A stretch of DNA of 64,000 bases from Pseudopyrenochaeta lycopersici (lineage: Eukaryota; Ascomycota; Dothideomycetes; Pleosporales; Pseudopyrenochaetaceae): the NCBI GenBank assembly GCA_003313425.1, contig NHZP01000027.1:248001-312000 (forward strand). The letters run 5' to 3'. This document shows, in pieces, positions 46,996 through 57,132 of the stretch; positions within the stretch are counted from its first letter, which is position 1; each line of letters begins with the position of its first letter. The position numbers and the translations under genes are program-made. Under the pieces are notes generated by a model. That model had not been told where the DNA came from and ran no database searches. It worked only from the letters and a program-made list of their open reading frames with translations.

Positions 46996-48745
46996 ATGAT
47001 GGACTTCAAAAGAGTGGGAGACTTAGAGATTTCTGTCTATCTCATTCCATTAGCAATTTTTACGATCCTCGCAATCAATGCAGGACTTCGCCGATATAAT
47101 GGTATGTTCTCTACCTGAAATGCTTAAGCCTCGCTTCAATCTTAGAGTTGAGGCTGATTGAGATTTTCAGAGTGGAAATTTTCTCGCGAGCACCAATGTC
47201 GCATGCCAAAAGCGGCATCCTCTGGTTTCCTTGGTGTGGGCAGAGTAGTCTCTCTGCTGTCAGCGTTGAAAAAGGGCGAGTCCTTGGAGCTTATGCGAAG
47301 CTGGCACAATCAGCATGGGACCACCTTTAGGACATCACTAGGCCGCCGAGTCGTCATTACCATCGAGCCCAAGAACGTCCAAGCCGTGCTTGCGTTCAAG
47401 TTTAAAGACTTTGATCTAGGCTGTCGCAATAAGGCAGTGTCACCACTTCTTGGACAGGGTATCTTTGCAAGTGATGGTCAGCTATGGGAGCACTCAAGGG
47501 CTCTCATGCGGCCAAACTTTGCCCGGAATCAAGTCGCTGACGTTAGTTTGTATGAAAAACATGTCTCTAATTTGATTGCTAACATACCCCTTGATGGGTC
47601 GACCGTGGACCTGCAAGAATTGTTTTTCCAGATGGTAAGGCAGGCAACGAACTCGACTTTATCGGATTAGTTGTTCATGCTAATCGACCACCGCGCAGAC
47701 AATGGACTCTGCCACCGAATTTCTTCTCGGAGAGTCTATCGAATCCCTCAAGGCTGGAGATAAGCAGCCTTCCTTCGCAAAAGACTTCAACACATCTCAG
47801 GACGGATTGGCTATTCGTACTAGACTCGGGCCTCTAATGATCCTTTACCGAGATAGGGCGTTCTCAAAGGCGACAGCCGATGCTCGTCTCTTCGTTGATC
47901 AATTCGTTCAAAGGGCTCTGGACTATCGAACTGCATGTCTTCAAGGCAAAGAGAATGTTAAGGGCCCAGGGGACCGGTACGTCTTTATCTACGAGTTGTC
48001 GAAACAAACTGCGGACCGGAAAGAGTTGACCGATCAAATCTTAAATATCCTACTAGCTGGACGAGACACGACTGCGGGTCTTCTGAGCATCACCTTTTTT
48101 ATTTTGGCTAGGCGGCCTGATGTTTGGAACAAGCTGAGAGAAGAAGTGCTCAAGGTCCAGGAAGAGAGGCCAGGCTTTGAAGACTTGAAGTCAATGACCT
48201 ATCTTACTTGGGTCCTTAACGAAAGTGAGTCTATCCCGTCTCAACTCTAGATAAAGATGCACGTGGATATAAGACGTGCCACGATGAATATTTTAAAGTG
48301 AGACTTAGGCTAAACTTTATTGACAGCCTTGAGATTGTATCCCTCTGTGCCAATCAACTCGCGAACGGCGAACAAGGACACCTATCTCCCAGTCGGCGGT
48401 GGTCCGGACGGAACAGACCCCGTTTTTGTTCCTAAGGGACAGGAGGTGATTTACAGCGTGTACAGCATGCATCGTCTGCCGTTAGTGTATGGGCAGGACG
48501 CGACAGAATATCGTCCGGAGAGATGGGCCAGTCTAAAGCCAGGGTGGGCTTACATCCCATTCAACGGTGGGCCAAGGATCTGCCTCGGCCAGCAGTTTGC
48601 CTTGACAGAAGCTAGCTATACTGTTACGCGTCTTCTTCGACATTTCAAGAGTATTGAATGTCGAGACGGACAGCCTTTCAAGGAAGGCCTGACACTGACG
48701 TTGGCGAGCAAGTACGGGACGAAGGTTGGTCTAAAGCTAGCATAG
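46996..48745 (+). CDS. cytochrome P450, CYP52-like
   Basis: Membrane-anchored haem monooxygenase, probably a fatty-acid or alkane terminal hydroxylase of the endoplasmic reticulum. Four exons: 46996-47101, 47171-47634, 47699-48224 and 48327-48745. Introns are GT-AG (GTATGT..TTTTCAG, GTAAGG..CGCAG, GTGAGT..GACAG), phases agree, and the joined protein has 504 residues. The N-terminus has a hydrophobic anchor (about residues 14-31). Motifs: oxygen-binding helix I AGRDTT (310-315), ExxR as ETLR (365-368), PERW, and haem loop [14 protein letters not shown] with the cysteine ligand at 451. The haem loop and the [10 protein letters not shown] stretch are typical of CYP52 and relatives; the exact subfamily is unsure. 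The ATG follows CCACC. No stops or RIP damage. The neighbouring epoxide hydrolase remnant suggests a former oxidative catabolism pair. Confidence 0.9.
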
Positions 48746-49135
48746 AACAAGAGATGTACCTTAGGCCGGACGCAAGGCGAGGACCTTGGCCTACGAATTT
48801 CCATAGTCGTCCAATTCGAAATCATCTGTTGAAGGTGGTAAATGTACATTTAGTCATTCAGAAGCGAATAAGAAGCGGCTGCGCTAAAAAGATGTTGATG
48901 ATCTTGGATCGGCGCCTAGGGGTAAAATGTCGCAGGTTAAGAGCACTAAAGCCTCAGGCCTTCAAGCCTGCATAAATCTTGCCAATCGGTGGCACATTCC
49001 CCACCGCACCCAGTGCGACATAAAATCATGGACCGGACATTTTCTTCCATATTCGGTTAGACCTCAAGTTCCGTTTTCAGCCTAACCAACCAGAATCAAG
49101 ACCATGACAAGCAAAGACACGAGCCTCCTGGCTTA
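48746..49135. other. P450 downstream region
   Basis: Non-RIP sequence without a recognised gene; presumably the 3' untranslated region and terminator of the P450. Confidence 0.4.
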
Positions 49136-49695
49136 ACGTGTTCCACCAATCAATTGGCAAAACCCGTCAGTGGGCATCCCCACAAAAATTAACGCACCTT
49201 TTTACTCAATTGCTTAACAGCAGCATAGTAAATTATAGATAAAGTTAGTAGATAAGTTAGTCTAGCTACCTCTACACTGAGTTCGAGTATGTCCTTGGAG
49301 ATGACAGTTGCTGCAGCGCGCTGGCGCACTCGCTCAGGCTGAGCTTCACTACCCTCATTGACTGCCTACCAGCCTCTGCAGCAAGCAGCTGGCCCTGCTC
49401 AACCTGTAGAGCTCCTCCACGGGCTATATATTGTCTGCGCTGCTGTCTCCTACGTTGTTTGCGCTAAATAGCTGCACGCAGCTTTATATTCTCGTCTGCA
49501 AGGATAACTACTAAGTTCATAGCAAGATGACAACCCTTAATAAGCTGGCGAATAGCTTAGCTACTTGAACTCTGAGATTGACGATTCAGGAGGTCTCGAA
49601 CTAGCTGAGCCTGTTTCTCAAGCTGAGATACCGTGCGCGGCGTCTCAGCTATCCACTCAGCTGCTGCTGCCTGTGTTGTCGCTGGTGGAGACGGC
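49136..49695 (-). pseudogene. pogo/Fot1-type transposase 3' fragment with terminal repeat
   Basis: The left end is a terminal repeat starting ACGTGTTCCACC after TA (49134-49135). Reading the minus strand inward gives the C-terminal tail of a Fot1/pogo-like transposase: phrases ETPRTVSQLEKQAQL, LIKGCHLAMN and YIARGGALQVEQGQL, with a helical basic segment. Two codons are stops. The HTH and DDE parts are missing: the fragment ends at about 49695, where copia sequence begins on the other strand. Confidence 0.7.
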
Positions 49696-49699
49696 GTAC

Positions 49700-50600
49700 G
49701 GACAACTGTGAGCGACGAGAGGACATTTATTCATCTCTCTCAAGCCGCTTACGCTGAGAAGATAAGCCGTTTAGTTGACAATCAGAATTGTCGACACGAC
49801 ACACCAATGAGCACAGTTGTAGTAAAGCCGCGCTCAGGATTGGCAACACTATCCGAAGTTAACAAGTATCAACGCAAAGTTAGTTCACTACTATACGCAG
49901 CAGTCACGACAAGGCCTGATATTACTTTCACCATATCAAGACTAGCACGATTCCTATTAAACCCTAGTAAAGAGCACTATAATACTACTAATAGAGTACT
50001 ACTGTACCTTAATAAGACAAAGTCCTAAGCACTGTAACTTAGAGGAGGCAATTACCTATAAGTTATAAGTGACGCCTTATTTGCTAATATTACCTTAGAT
50101 AGGAAAAGCTCTTAAGGATATATAATTAAGTTATTTAATAAGCTAATTATATAGAAAGAAAATAAATAACATATAGTAACTACGTTAATAACTAAAGCTA
50201 AATTGCTAGCACTATTATAAATAGCTAAAGAAGTAATCTTTATAATATAACTACTAGAAGAACTAGAAGTTAAGCTACTATTACTTATAATAATAATTTA
50301 GTATAATAATACTTAAATAATCTAGCTAGTAACTATAGAAGTTTTAAAGCTCTAGACTAAGCTTTACTATATTAATACCTAAAATTATAAGTTTAGATAT
50401 AAAGTTTTATTAGAAAAGATAAAAATAGAGTACGTATATTTAACTAAAATAATTACAGATAGCCTTATAAAGGCATTACCTTATAATAAATAGAATAACT
50501 TCTTAAAATAACTTAGACTAGTAGAAGTAAGAAACTATAAAGTAATAAAAGAAGTACTACTTAAAGAGATCTAGAGATAACTTAAGGGCCTAATAATTAT
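49700..50600 (+). pseudogene. copia-type pol fragment (RT end and RNase H)
   Basis: The first third is open and reads as the end of a Ty1/copia reverse transcriptase: FIHLSQAAYAEKI, then YQRKVSSLLYAAVTTRPDI and LNPSKEH. From about 50030 the frame carries RIP-type stops but RNase H remains legible (SDALFANITLDRKSS, later IVTTLITKAKLLAL). The upstream gag, integrase and RT core are gone. The copia LTR at 50621 follows closely. Confidence 0.8.
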
Positions 50601-50620
50601 ATAAGAGGCTTATAACTAGT

Positions 50621-51011
50621 TGTTGCAAACAACGCGCTGTGACCTGGGGTACGGTAGGCTCACGTGCGCGCTGACGTAGGAGCTTACCCTGGAGAGACAC
50701 GTACTTATGTGTGCATTCAAGGGCGCGCTCACGTGCGCGCTCACGTGCACGCTCACGTGCAAGCTGATGGGCAAGCTCACGCAGGAGACACCTGAAGGTA
50801 GACTCACGTGCGCGATCACGTGCGCGATCACGTACGCGCTCGCGCACGCGTACACGCTGCTCACGCTCCTACCGCATAATGGCCCCTGTAATAGGCCGTG
50901 CTCAGCTCTCCTTTATATAGCTGGCTCTCCTAAAGCCTCCTAGATAAAACAGTGGTCCATCTCATAGATCACCTGGGTAACTGTTGCTAAGCTCTCCCTT
51001 TTTCCTCCACA
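50621..51011 (+). repeat. copia 3' LTR with expanded CACGTG array
   Basis: 391 bp; same ends as 23263-23578 but with about 75 bp of extra tandem units (cacgctcacgtgc, cgatcacgtgcg). It has little RIP although its own pol is damaged just upstream. The flanks ctagt and ctaag are not an identical duplication, consistent with its being the 3' LTR of the adjoining pol remnant rather than a solo insertion. Confidence 0.82.
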
Positions 51012-51890
51012 CTAAGTTAATAAGAAATATTCTCTTTATCTACTTTATATACTATAACTTAAGCTTAGTAATTAATACTAGTATTATTTATTAAGTATAC
51101 CTAAAGCTTATATACTATATAAGTATTATAATACTAAGTACTAATTTAACTTAGTCTTAAGAGTTCTACTCTCTTAAGTAGTAGAAGTCTTATCTTAATA
51201 GCTAATTTCTAACTAATAAGATTAATATCTACTTAAGAGTTAAGAATAACTTAGAGTTCTTTTTTAGAGCCTATATCTATAGCTATACTATACTTATACT
51301 TTATACTTAGTAGAATATTAATAAGTATATACTTTACTATTCTTAAATTAATAGTAAAGCTTAACTTTTTTCTATCTAGTTAACTTATACTAGAAAGTAG
51401 TTTAGATTACTACTTTAATACTTATTTATATAGTATTTAACTTTATAGTACTTATAGTAGGTAATACTACTCTTATCTTATAAATTACTAATAAGCTTAT
51501 TTAGCTTATATTTTAAAGTAGTTTTTTATAATTTTTTTTTAACTATACTATACTTATATAAGTAAAAATTAGTATAAATTCTATTTAAGTATAGAGCTTA
51601 ATATTATTAAATCTTCTATTATAAGAATTTAGTAGTAATTAATAATAGCTTTTTATAACTTCAGCTTTAACTTTAAAAAAAATACTAAACTCTTTATACT
51701 TTAGTATAAAGTATAAGTTAATCTTTAATAATATTAAGGTAAGTTATAAAGAACTAGATAGTTTAGTCTTTTTACTATATAGCTTAAGCGTATATAGTAG
51801 CTACTTTACGGCTATAATTAATTAGGTTAGATAGTAAGTTAAGTATATACTATTTAAAGTATTCCTAAGTTAGTATTATCTTACTTTAAA
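51012..51890. other. RIP-mutated AT-rich DNA
   Basis: Very TA-rich with no frame or element recognised. The composition changes abruptly to normal at about 51890. Confidence 0.5.
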
Positions 51891-52137
51891 AACGCGCTTA
51901 TCGCAGAGCCGGCTGCAGTGGATCAAGGGTTCGAAGCATCCCTCCAGGGAGACATCAATGCGCAACTCTGCTTCTGATAGAGGTGCCATCTTCTGTAATG
52001 CTTCGACACAATCCGCACTCGCATGTTGATGAAAGCAAGTCTAGACATGCGGTGTGCGGTGTGGAGCCCCCTGGCGAAGCACCTACACCTTGCTCGCACT
52101 TTTTGCCATCCTGTTCGACAGTACGGATGGTGCTGAG

Positions 52138-52310
52138 TATGGGTTCAGGGGTCATCTTAGTATGTAGGTCAAGAGGAATTTCAGATTATTAACGCGTGTA
52201 CAGATTTTTGTATTGCTGCAAAGTCTAAGGACCTACAATTTTGTCCGTTACGGCGGTTGTTCCGTTACGAAGGGATGCACGTTAGCATAGGTAGTGTCAA
52301 ACATCACAGT
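52138..52310 (+). repeat. left inverted repeat of the HET unit
   Basis: Long imperfect inverted repeat. Its core, 52216-52284, matches the reverse complement of 57062-57130 with 4 differences in 69 bp (core phrase gttacggcggttgttccg). The outer part (TTAACG..TGTACAGATTTTT and TCATCTTAGTATGTAGGT) matches the reverse complement of 61110-61183. Homology weakens inward after about 52310. Confidence 0.85.
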
Positions 52311-52894
52311 GACTGAAACAGCAACATGGGACAGGAGCCTTGGGTGTGTATATAAGAGTGAGGGACCACGCCTGTAGGAATAACAACAGTTAATACAATT
52401 ACTTGTTTCAACAAAAACACCCTCTGTGGCGAGACACTGTTCAGACCGGACCTTCGGAATCACGCCACATCAGCTATTTGAACTTATTGCCAACGCGCTC
52501 TGATTCTGCAGTTGCTATTCTGTCGCAGAAGTGTTCGCAAGAAGTCATGACCGACAGCGACGGTGTATAGTAACTTCATTTACAATCCAAGAAGTAACGA
52601 GTGAGGCCTCTCTCACACCTGACTATTGGCTCTTTTTGTGTGGTGACAAAGCTGCATGCAAAGACATCCCGGTCCTTCGTCTACTCGTACTTGTCCGTCG
52701 TAAGTTGGCTCACCAAGGCCTTGGAAATTTGTGACAGAGCTGGCTCCGATACGGTTGCCATTGAAGTTGACGTCAGAGTTATCGGATGTTTGCTTCTCGT
52801 ACATGAAACGAAGCATTCCGTGTATTGCTTTCAAGCATAGCTTATGGTCCAATGTATGAAGGTTTTTTTTACAGGATTAAGCCGCTACAATATC
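52311..52894. other. region downstream of the HET gene, no gene assigned
   Basis: It contains a TATA-like TATATAAG near 52349 in plus orientation and short frames on both strands, none recognised. It probably includes the HET gene 3' end and one end of the inverted-repeat unit. Confidence 0.35.
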
Positions 52895-54755
52895 CTAAAA
52901 TATCTTACCATAAACCTCTTGGCTCTGAAACAATATAAACCTCTCCGGAATACAGCCAACGGCAACCCTCTCAAATGTTTGGTATTCTTCTAAGCATTGC
53001 GGCTTAACAACCAATATATAGTATCTGCGTCCATCACCCAATCGACCATTCTCTCTTCCAATAACAGCGACCCGAAGCGTCTGCAGATCTGTGCTATCTT
53101 CCCCGTCGTATTTTAGCCACCATTTCTCAGAACTTACTGTTCCATCCCGGATAACGCATTTCCCATCCTTGTGTTCTAGTTGGACACTCCGGAACTCTCT
53201 CACCCGAGCCTCTAAGACGTCGCCCCTAAGTTGGACCGCTTTATGCCATTCAACGCCACTAAATGGAATAGGTACATATTTGATCGGTCCTTCGTATGCC
53301 ATCCAAGACCAAGACGGTACCCCTCGATCTGTTGGGTACAGTATCCGCTTCATCTTGGTGTCCTCGGACCGCTCCCATAAGAGGCCTCTGTGGAGATAGC
53401 TTTCGAAGACACCATGCCTGCCTTGTGTTGCAAAGGTGTCTGCTAGCCGCTTTTCCAGTCCAGAAATTGCAACGGGCCTGTCGGTACTTTGTGTAAGGCA
53501 TAGTTGTGAGTATCTCTCAAAAAGAGTCTCAAAAAGTTCGATTTTAGCAGGCTCCGAACGGTCTTCGAGAGTCTCGGGGAATTTCGGGTCGCTCAGAAAG
53601 AGCGATTGCGAACTGAGCTCAGAGATTAGAGAAGATTAAACGCTTATATAAAAGTGGATGGTTTAAGTAAATGGAGCTAAAATAATCGAGGACTTACTTG
53701 CGCATATGGGTAAGAGTTTCAGAGCGCACTCCGTCACCACATTCCCAGTATAATTGGCTTGCAGTGAAATAAACCGTTCGTCGTGACAGAGCTCTTTCCT
53801 GTAGCACCCACGCTCGCCGGCTCAAGAGACTTTCCTCTACGTCATGATAGAAGTCATCATCAATCGCTTCGCAGATGTAGATTCGACCTTGCGCAGAGTT
53901 CGTAACTTCGATGTATTTTCGCAGCTGCCGTCTCCTGAGGAATCCCACGGTAGAATCTGCCGCTGAACTTGCGGCAATCGTGCAGTAGGCATTACTAAAA
54001 ACAGCTTCCATCCGCTTGGACTCGATAGCCCAGTCATTTGGGTCGTCTTGAATGATGCAAAGCGAGTCGATCCAGAGGTACCGTTTTCCGAGTTCTCGAG
54101 TTACTGTGACTGCATCTTTAAATGTCTGCGGCAAGTCATTCATGCTGAATCCTCGACATCTATCGTGGAAATTCGAGGGAGAGGTGCAGAATTCGGCTTT
54201 GTCTTCCTCCTTTAGCTTGCCCCAGCAATGGGACAAGGCAATATATTCTCCCTTTTCGCGCTTTTCTGAGCAATAAAGACTCAGGAAATCGGGGCCCTTG
54301 TCATTTGACACGTCAACGACTCGGGTCGGCAGCACAGTACTGGAATTGCGGCCGCATCCGAAGCGCTGATGGTCTGTATCATGATCACAGAATTGCAGCC
54401 ACTCACGGAGCAATTCGAAATGAATCAGACTTCTTGCTTCTGGTAATACTGGAAACCCGAGTTGAAGATTTGGATTTGCTCCTATGCAGTGGTCAGTCAA
54501 TCTAATACATATTGGGAAGTAATGTGACGTAGACTGACGTTGAGCAGTACAGATTCTCACAACATGCCGGCTCTCGAGGAGCTGGATTTCTTGCTGCTCG
54601 CGTATACTATGCCGCTTGAGGCAGCGAGACAGCATATTGCATAGGCTGCAACTGTCTGCTCCGGCCTGTAACTGAGACAGACGAATCGGATCACCAAGGT
54701 TGATTTTGCTGCATCGTCCGCACAAGTTCCGAGACTCTCCATAGTCGGGGAACAT
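52895..54755 (-). CDS. HET-domain protein (probable one-base frameshift)
   Basis: Heterokaryon-incompatibility type protein, normally a mediator of non-self recognition cell death. Exon 1 is 54755-53698. It has a Cys-rich start (CGRC, CSLC), then the HET domain from about residue 171 with YIALSHCWG, LWIDSLCIIQDDPNDW (227-242) and AYCTIAASSAADSTVGFL. A GTAAGT donor and CTCAG acceptor define an intron at 53614-53697. Exon 2 carries the usual post-HET segment (RYSQLCLTQSTDRPVAISGL, then HRGLLW and PSWSWMAYEG) and stops at 52895. With this intron, a TTT run at 53583-53585 has one base too many, so the two halves are out of frame; no better-supported splice restores it. It is either a recent pseudogene or an error. 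There is no RIP. Its upstream region is the 70-bp array. Confidence 0.75.
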
Positions 54756-54885
54756 GCCGGATCTTGTAATTTTTCCGCAAAAGCGAATGGCGAATAGGTC
54801 ATTCTTAGAAAAATCCCACTCATCGTTTGCATTCTTGGTTTGTTACGATCAACGCTGAGCGCGAAAGCTTTTCATAGTTTAACTC

Positions 54886-56615
54886 ACCCACTACAACAAA
54901 TAGGGACACAAATTCAGCAGCTGTATCAGTTCCATGTCGAGTACATGGCTAGACTTACCAACTAATAACGATGAAAGAGAACCGTATCAGCAACTATCGC
55001 TCCGTGTTAAATACATAGCTTAACCTACCCGCTAATAGTGATGAAAGAGAACCGTATTAGCAACTATCGCTGTCTCAAATGTATTGCTTAACTTACTCGC
55101 TAATAGTGACGAAAGAGAACTATATCAGCAACTGTCATTCTGTCACGAATATACAGCTCAACCTACTCGCTAATAGCGACAAAAGAGAACTGTATTAGTA
55201 ATTATCGCTCTATGTTGCATGCTTAGCTCAACTTACTTTCTAATAGCGACGAAAAGAAACTGCATTAGTAACTATTGCTCTGTGATAAATGCATGGCTTA
55301 ACTTACTACCTAATAGCGACAAAAGAGAACTGCATTAGTAACTATCGCTGCGTGTTAAATGCATAGCTTAACTTACTTCCTAATAGCGACGAAAGAGACC
55401 TGTATTAGTAGCTGTTACTCCATGTTGAATGCATGGCTCGACTTACCCACTAATAGCAACGAAAGAGAACTGCATTAATAGCTATCGCTGTCTCAAATGC
55501 ATAGCTTAACTTACTTCCTAATAGCGATGAAAGAGAAATGCATTAGTAATCATCGCTCTGTCTTGAATGCATAGCTCGCCTACTTTCTAATAGCGACGAA
55601 AGAGAACCGCATTAGTATCTATCGCTCCGCCATAAGTGCATGGCTCGGCTTACAAGCTAATAGCAACGAAAGAGAACAGCATCAGTAACTATCGCTCTGT
55701 GTTGGATGCATAGCTTAACTTACTTTCTAATACCGATGAAAGAGAACTGCATTAGTATCTGTCACTCTGTATTAAATGCAAAGCTCAACTTACTCCCTAA
55801 TAGTGACGAAACAAAATTGCATTAGTAACAATCGCTCCGTGTTGAATGCATGGCTCAACTTACTCGCTAATAGCGTTAAAAGAGAACTCTATTAGTAACT
55901 ATTGCTCCGCCTTAAGTATATAGCTTAACTTACCTTCTAATAGCGACGAAGGAGAACTGCATTAGTAGCTGTCACTTCGTGTTGAATGCATGGCTTAACT
56001 TACTCCCTAATATGGACGGAAGAGACTGCATTAGTAGCTATCGCTCTGTGTTAAATATATGGCTCGACTTACTCCCTAATAGCGACGAAAGAGAACAGCA
56101 TTAGTAACTATCGCTCTGTATTGAATGCATAGCTTGACTTACTCGCTAATAGCAACAAAAGAGAACTGCATTAGTAACTATTGCTCTGCCTTAGTTGCAT
56201 AGCTCTACCTACTTTCTAATAGCGACAAAGAGAACTGTATTAGGGACTATCGCTCTATGTTGAATGCGTGGCTCAACTTACCCACTAATAGCAACGAAAG
56301 AGAACTGCATTAGTAGCCATCGCTCCATATTAAATGCATGCTAAACTTACTCGCTAAAAGCAATAAAAGAGAACGGCATTAGCAACTATCGCTCTATGTT
56401 AAATTTATGGCTCAACTTACATTCTAGTAGTAATAAAAGAGGACTGCATTAGTAACCATCGCTCTGTGTTTAATGCATGGCCCACTCACCAGCTAATAGT
56501 GACAAAAGAGACCTACATTAGTAACTACCGCTCCGTGTTGAATGCGTGGCTCGACTTACGCGCTAATAGCGATGAAAGAGAACCGTATTAGTAGCTGTCG
56601 CTTTGTTTGTGTCAA
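54886..56615. repeat. 70-bp tandem array, about 24 units
   Basis: Unit of about 70 bp with consensus phrases cttact.gctaatagcgac, gaaagagaactgcattag and taactatcgctctgtgttgaa, then tgcatggct. First clear unit near 54954, last near 56555. Units differ by scattered transitions and a few indels. Each unit has partial internal symmetry (ctaatagcga versus tatcgct after attag). It begins about 130 bp upstream of the HET start codon. Confidence 0.92.
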
Positions 56616-56629
56616 TGAAACCTTACTTC

Positions 56630-57010
56630 CTACAATAAATAATTAGGAATAATATTATAACCCCTGACCTCCGCTAAACTGACCTTGAAATAGTTGTTAT
56701 CGTGGTTTGGAGAGATATTCGTCTCCGTTATGCTAGACATTTCTTTACGTCCAGATTGTTGTAAAGTACGCGGAAAGAAACCAATTATTTCCTGTGAAGG
56801 CCACTTGTCTATTAAACCGAAAGGCCACGCTGCCGAGGTAATTAGTGTCATGTGAGTGGGGTTGTCACCTGCATGTTTTTCAGTTTGAATAACGTAACGT
56901 GTCCCACAAGCGAGCGACGCGCATAAGCGAGCGCCGCACCCGCCAAGTTTGAGCACCTCTCTCATCTCAACGTACAATAGCTCAACACCACGCTCTTCAA
57001 ATGCCTTCAC
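56630..57010 (-). CDS. small open frame, uncertain
   Basis: An open frame of up to 126 codons next to the right inverted repeat. It has no ATG at its left limit; the first in-frame ATG would give about 106 residues. The start region (FEERGVELLYVEMREVLKLG) loosely recalls the C-terminal part of amidinotransferase-fold enzymes, but the remainder does not. It may be a gene relic or chance. Confidence 0.25.
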   Translation of the reverse strand: MKAFEERGVELLYVEMREVLKLGGCGARLCASLACGTRYVIQTEKHAGDNPTHMTLITSAAWPFGLIDKWPSQEIIGFFPRTLQQSGRKEMSSITETNISPNHDNNYFKVSLAEVRGYNIIPNYLL

Positions 57011-57061
57011 TCTTCTAGTTACTCTATCAAACCGAATGTCATATTTTAAACATTACCAACT

Positions 57062-57130
57062 TAGCGTGTATCCCTTCGTAACGGAACAACCGCCGTAACG
57101 GACAAAATTGTAGGTACTTCGACTTTGCAG
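57062..57130 (-). repeat. right inverted repeat of the HET unit, inner piece
   Basis: Reverse complement of 52216-52284 with 4 mismatches in 69 bp. Interrupted after CTTTGCAG by the TA where element X is inserted. Confidence 0.9.
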
Positions 57131-57132
57131 TA

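Noticed and set aside
51955..52192. Overlapping 66-69 codon frames left of the HET unit
   Set aside because: They partly cover the left inverted repeat, have no recognised domain and overlap on opposite strands.
52189..52192. TTAA as a piggyBac target duplication of the HET unit
   Set aside because: TTAA is present at both sides (52189-52192 and 61129-61132), but inverted-repeat similarity continues about 50 bp outside it, so it is probably internal.
52531..52852. Short frames downstream of the HET gene on both strands
   Set aside because: No homology or splice structure; mutually overlapping.
54886..56615. The 70-bp array as a CRISPR array
   Set aside because: Whole units repeat without distinct spacers, and the sequence is eukaryotic. 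It is a minisatellite.
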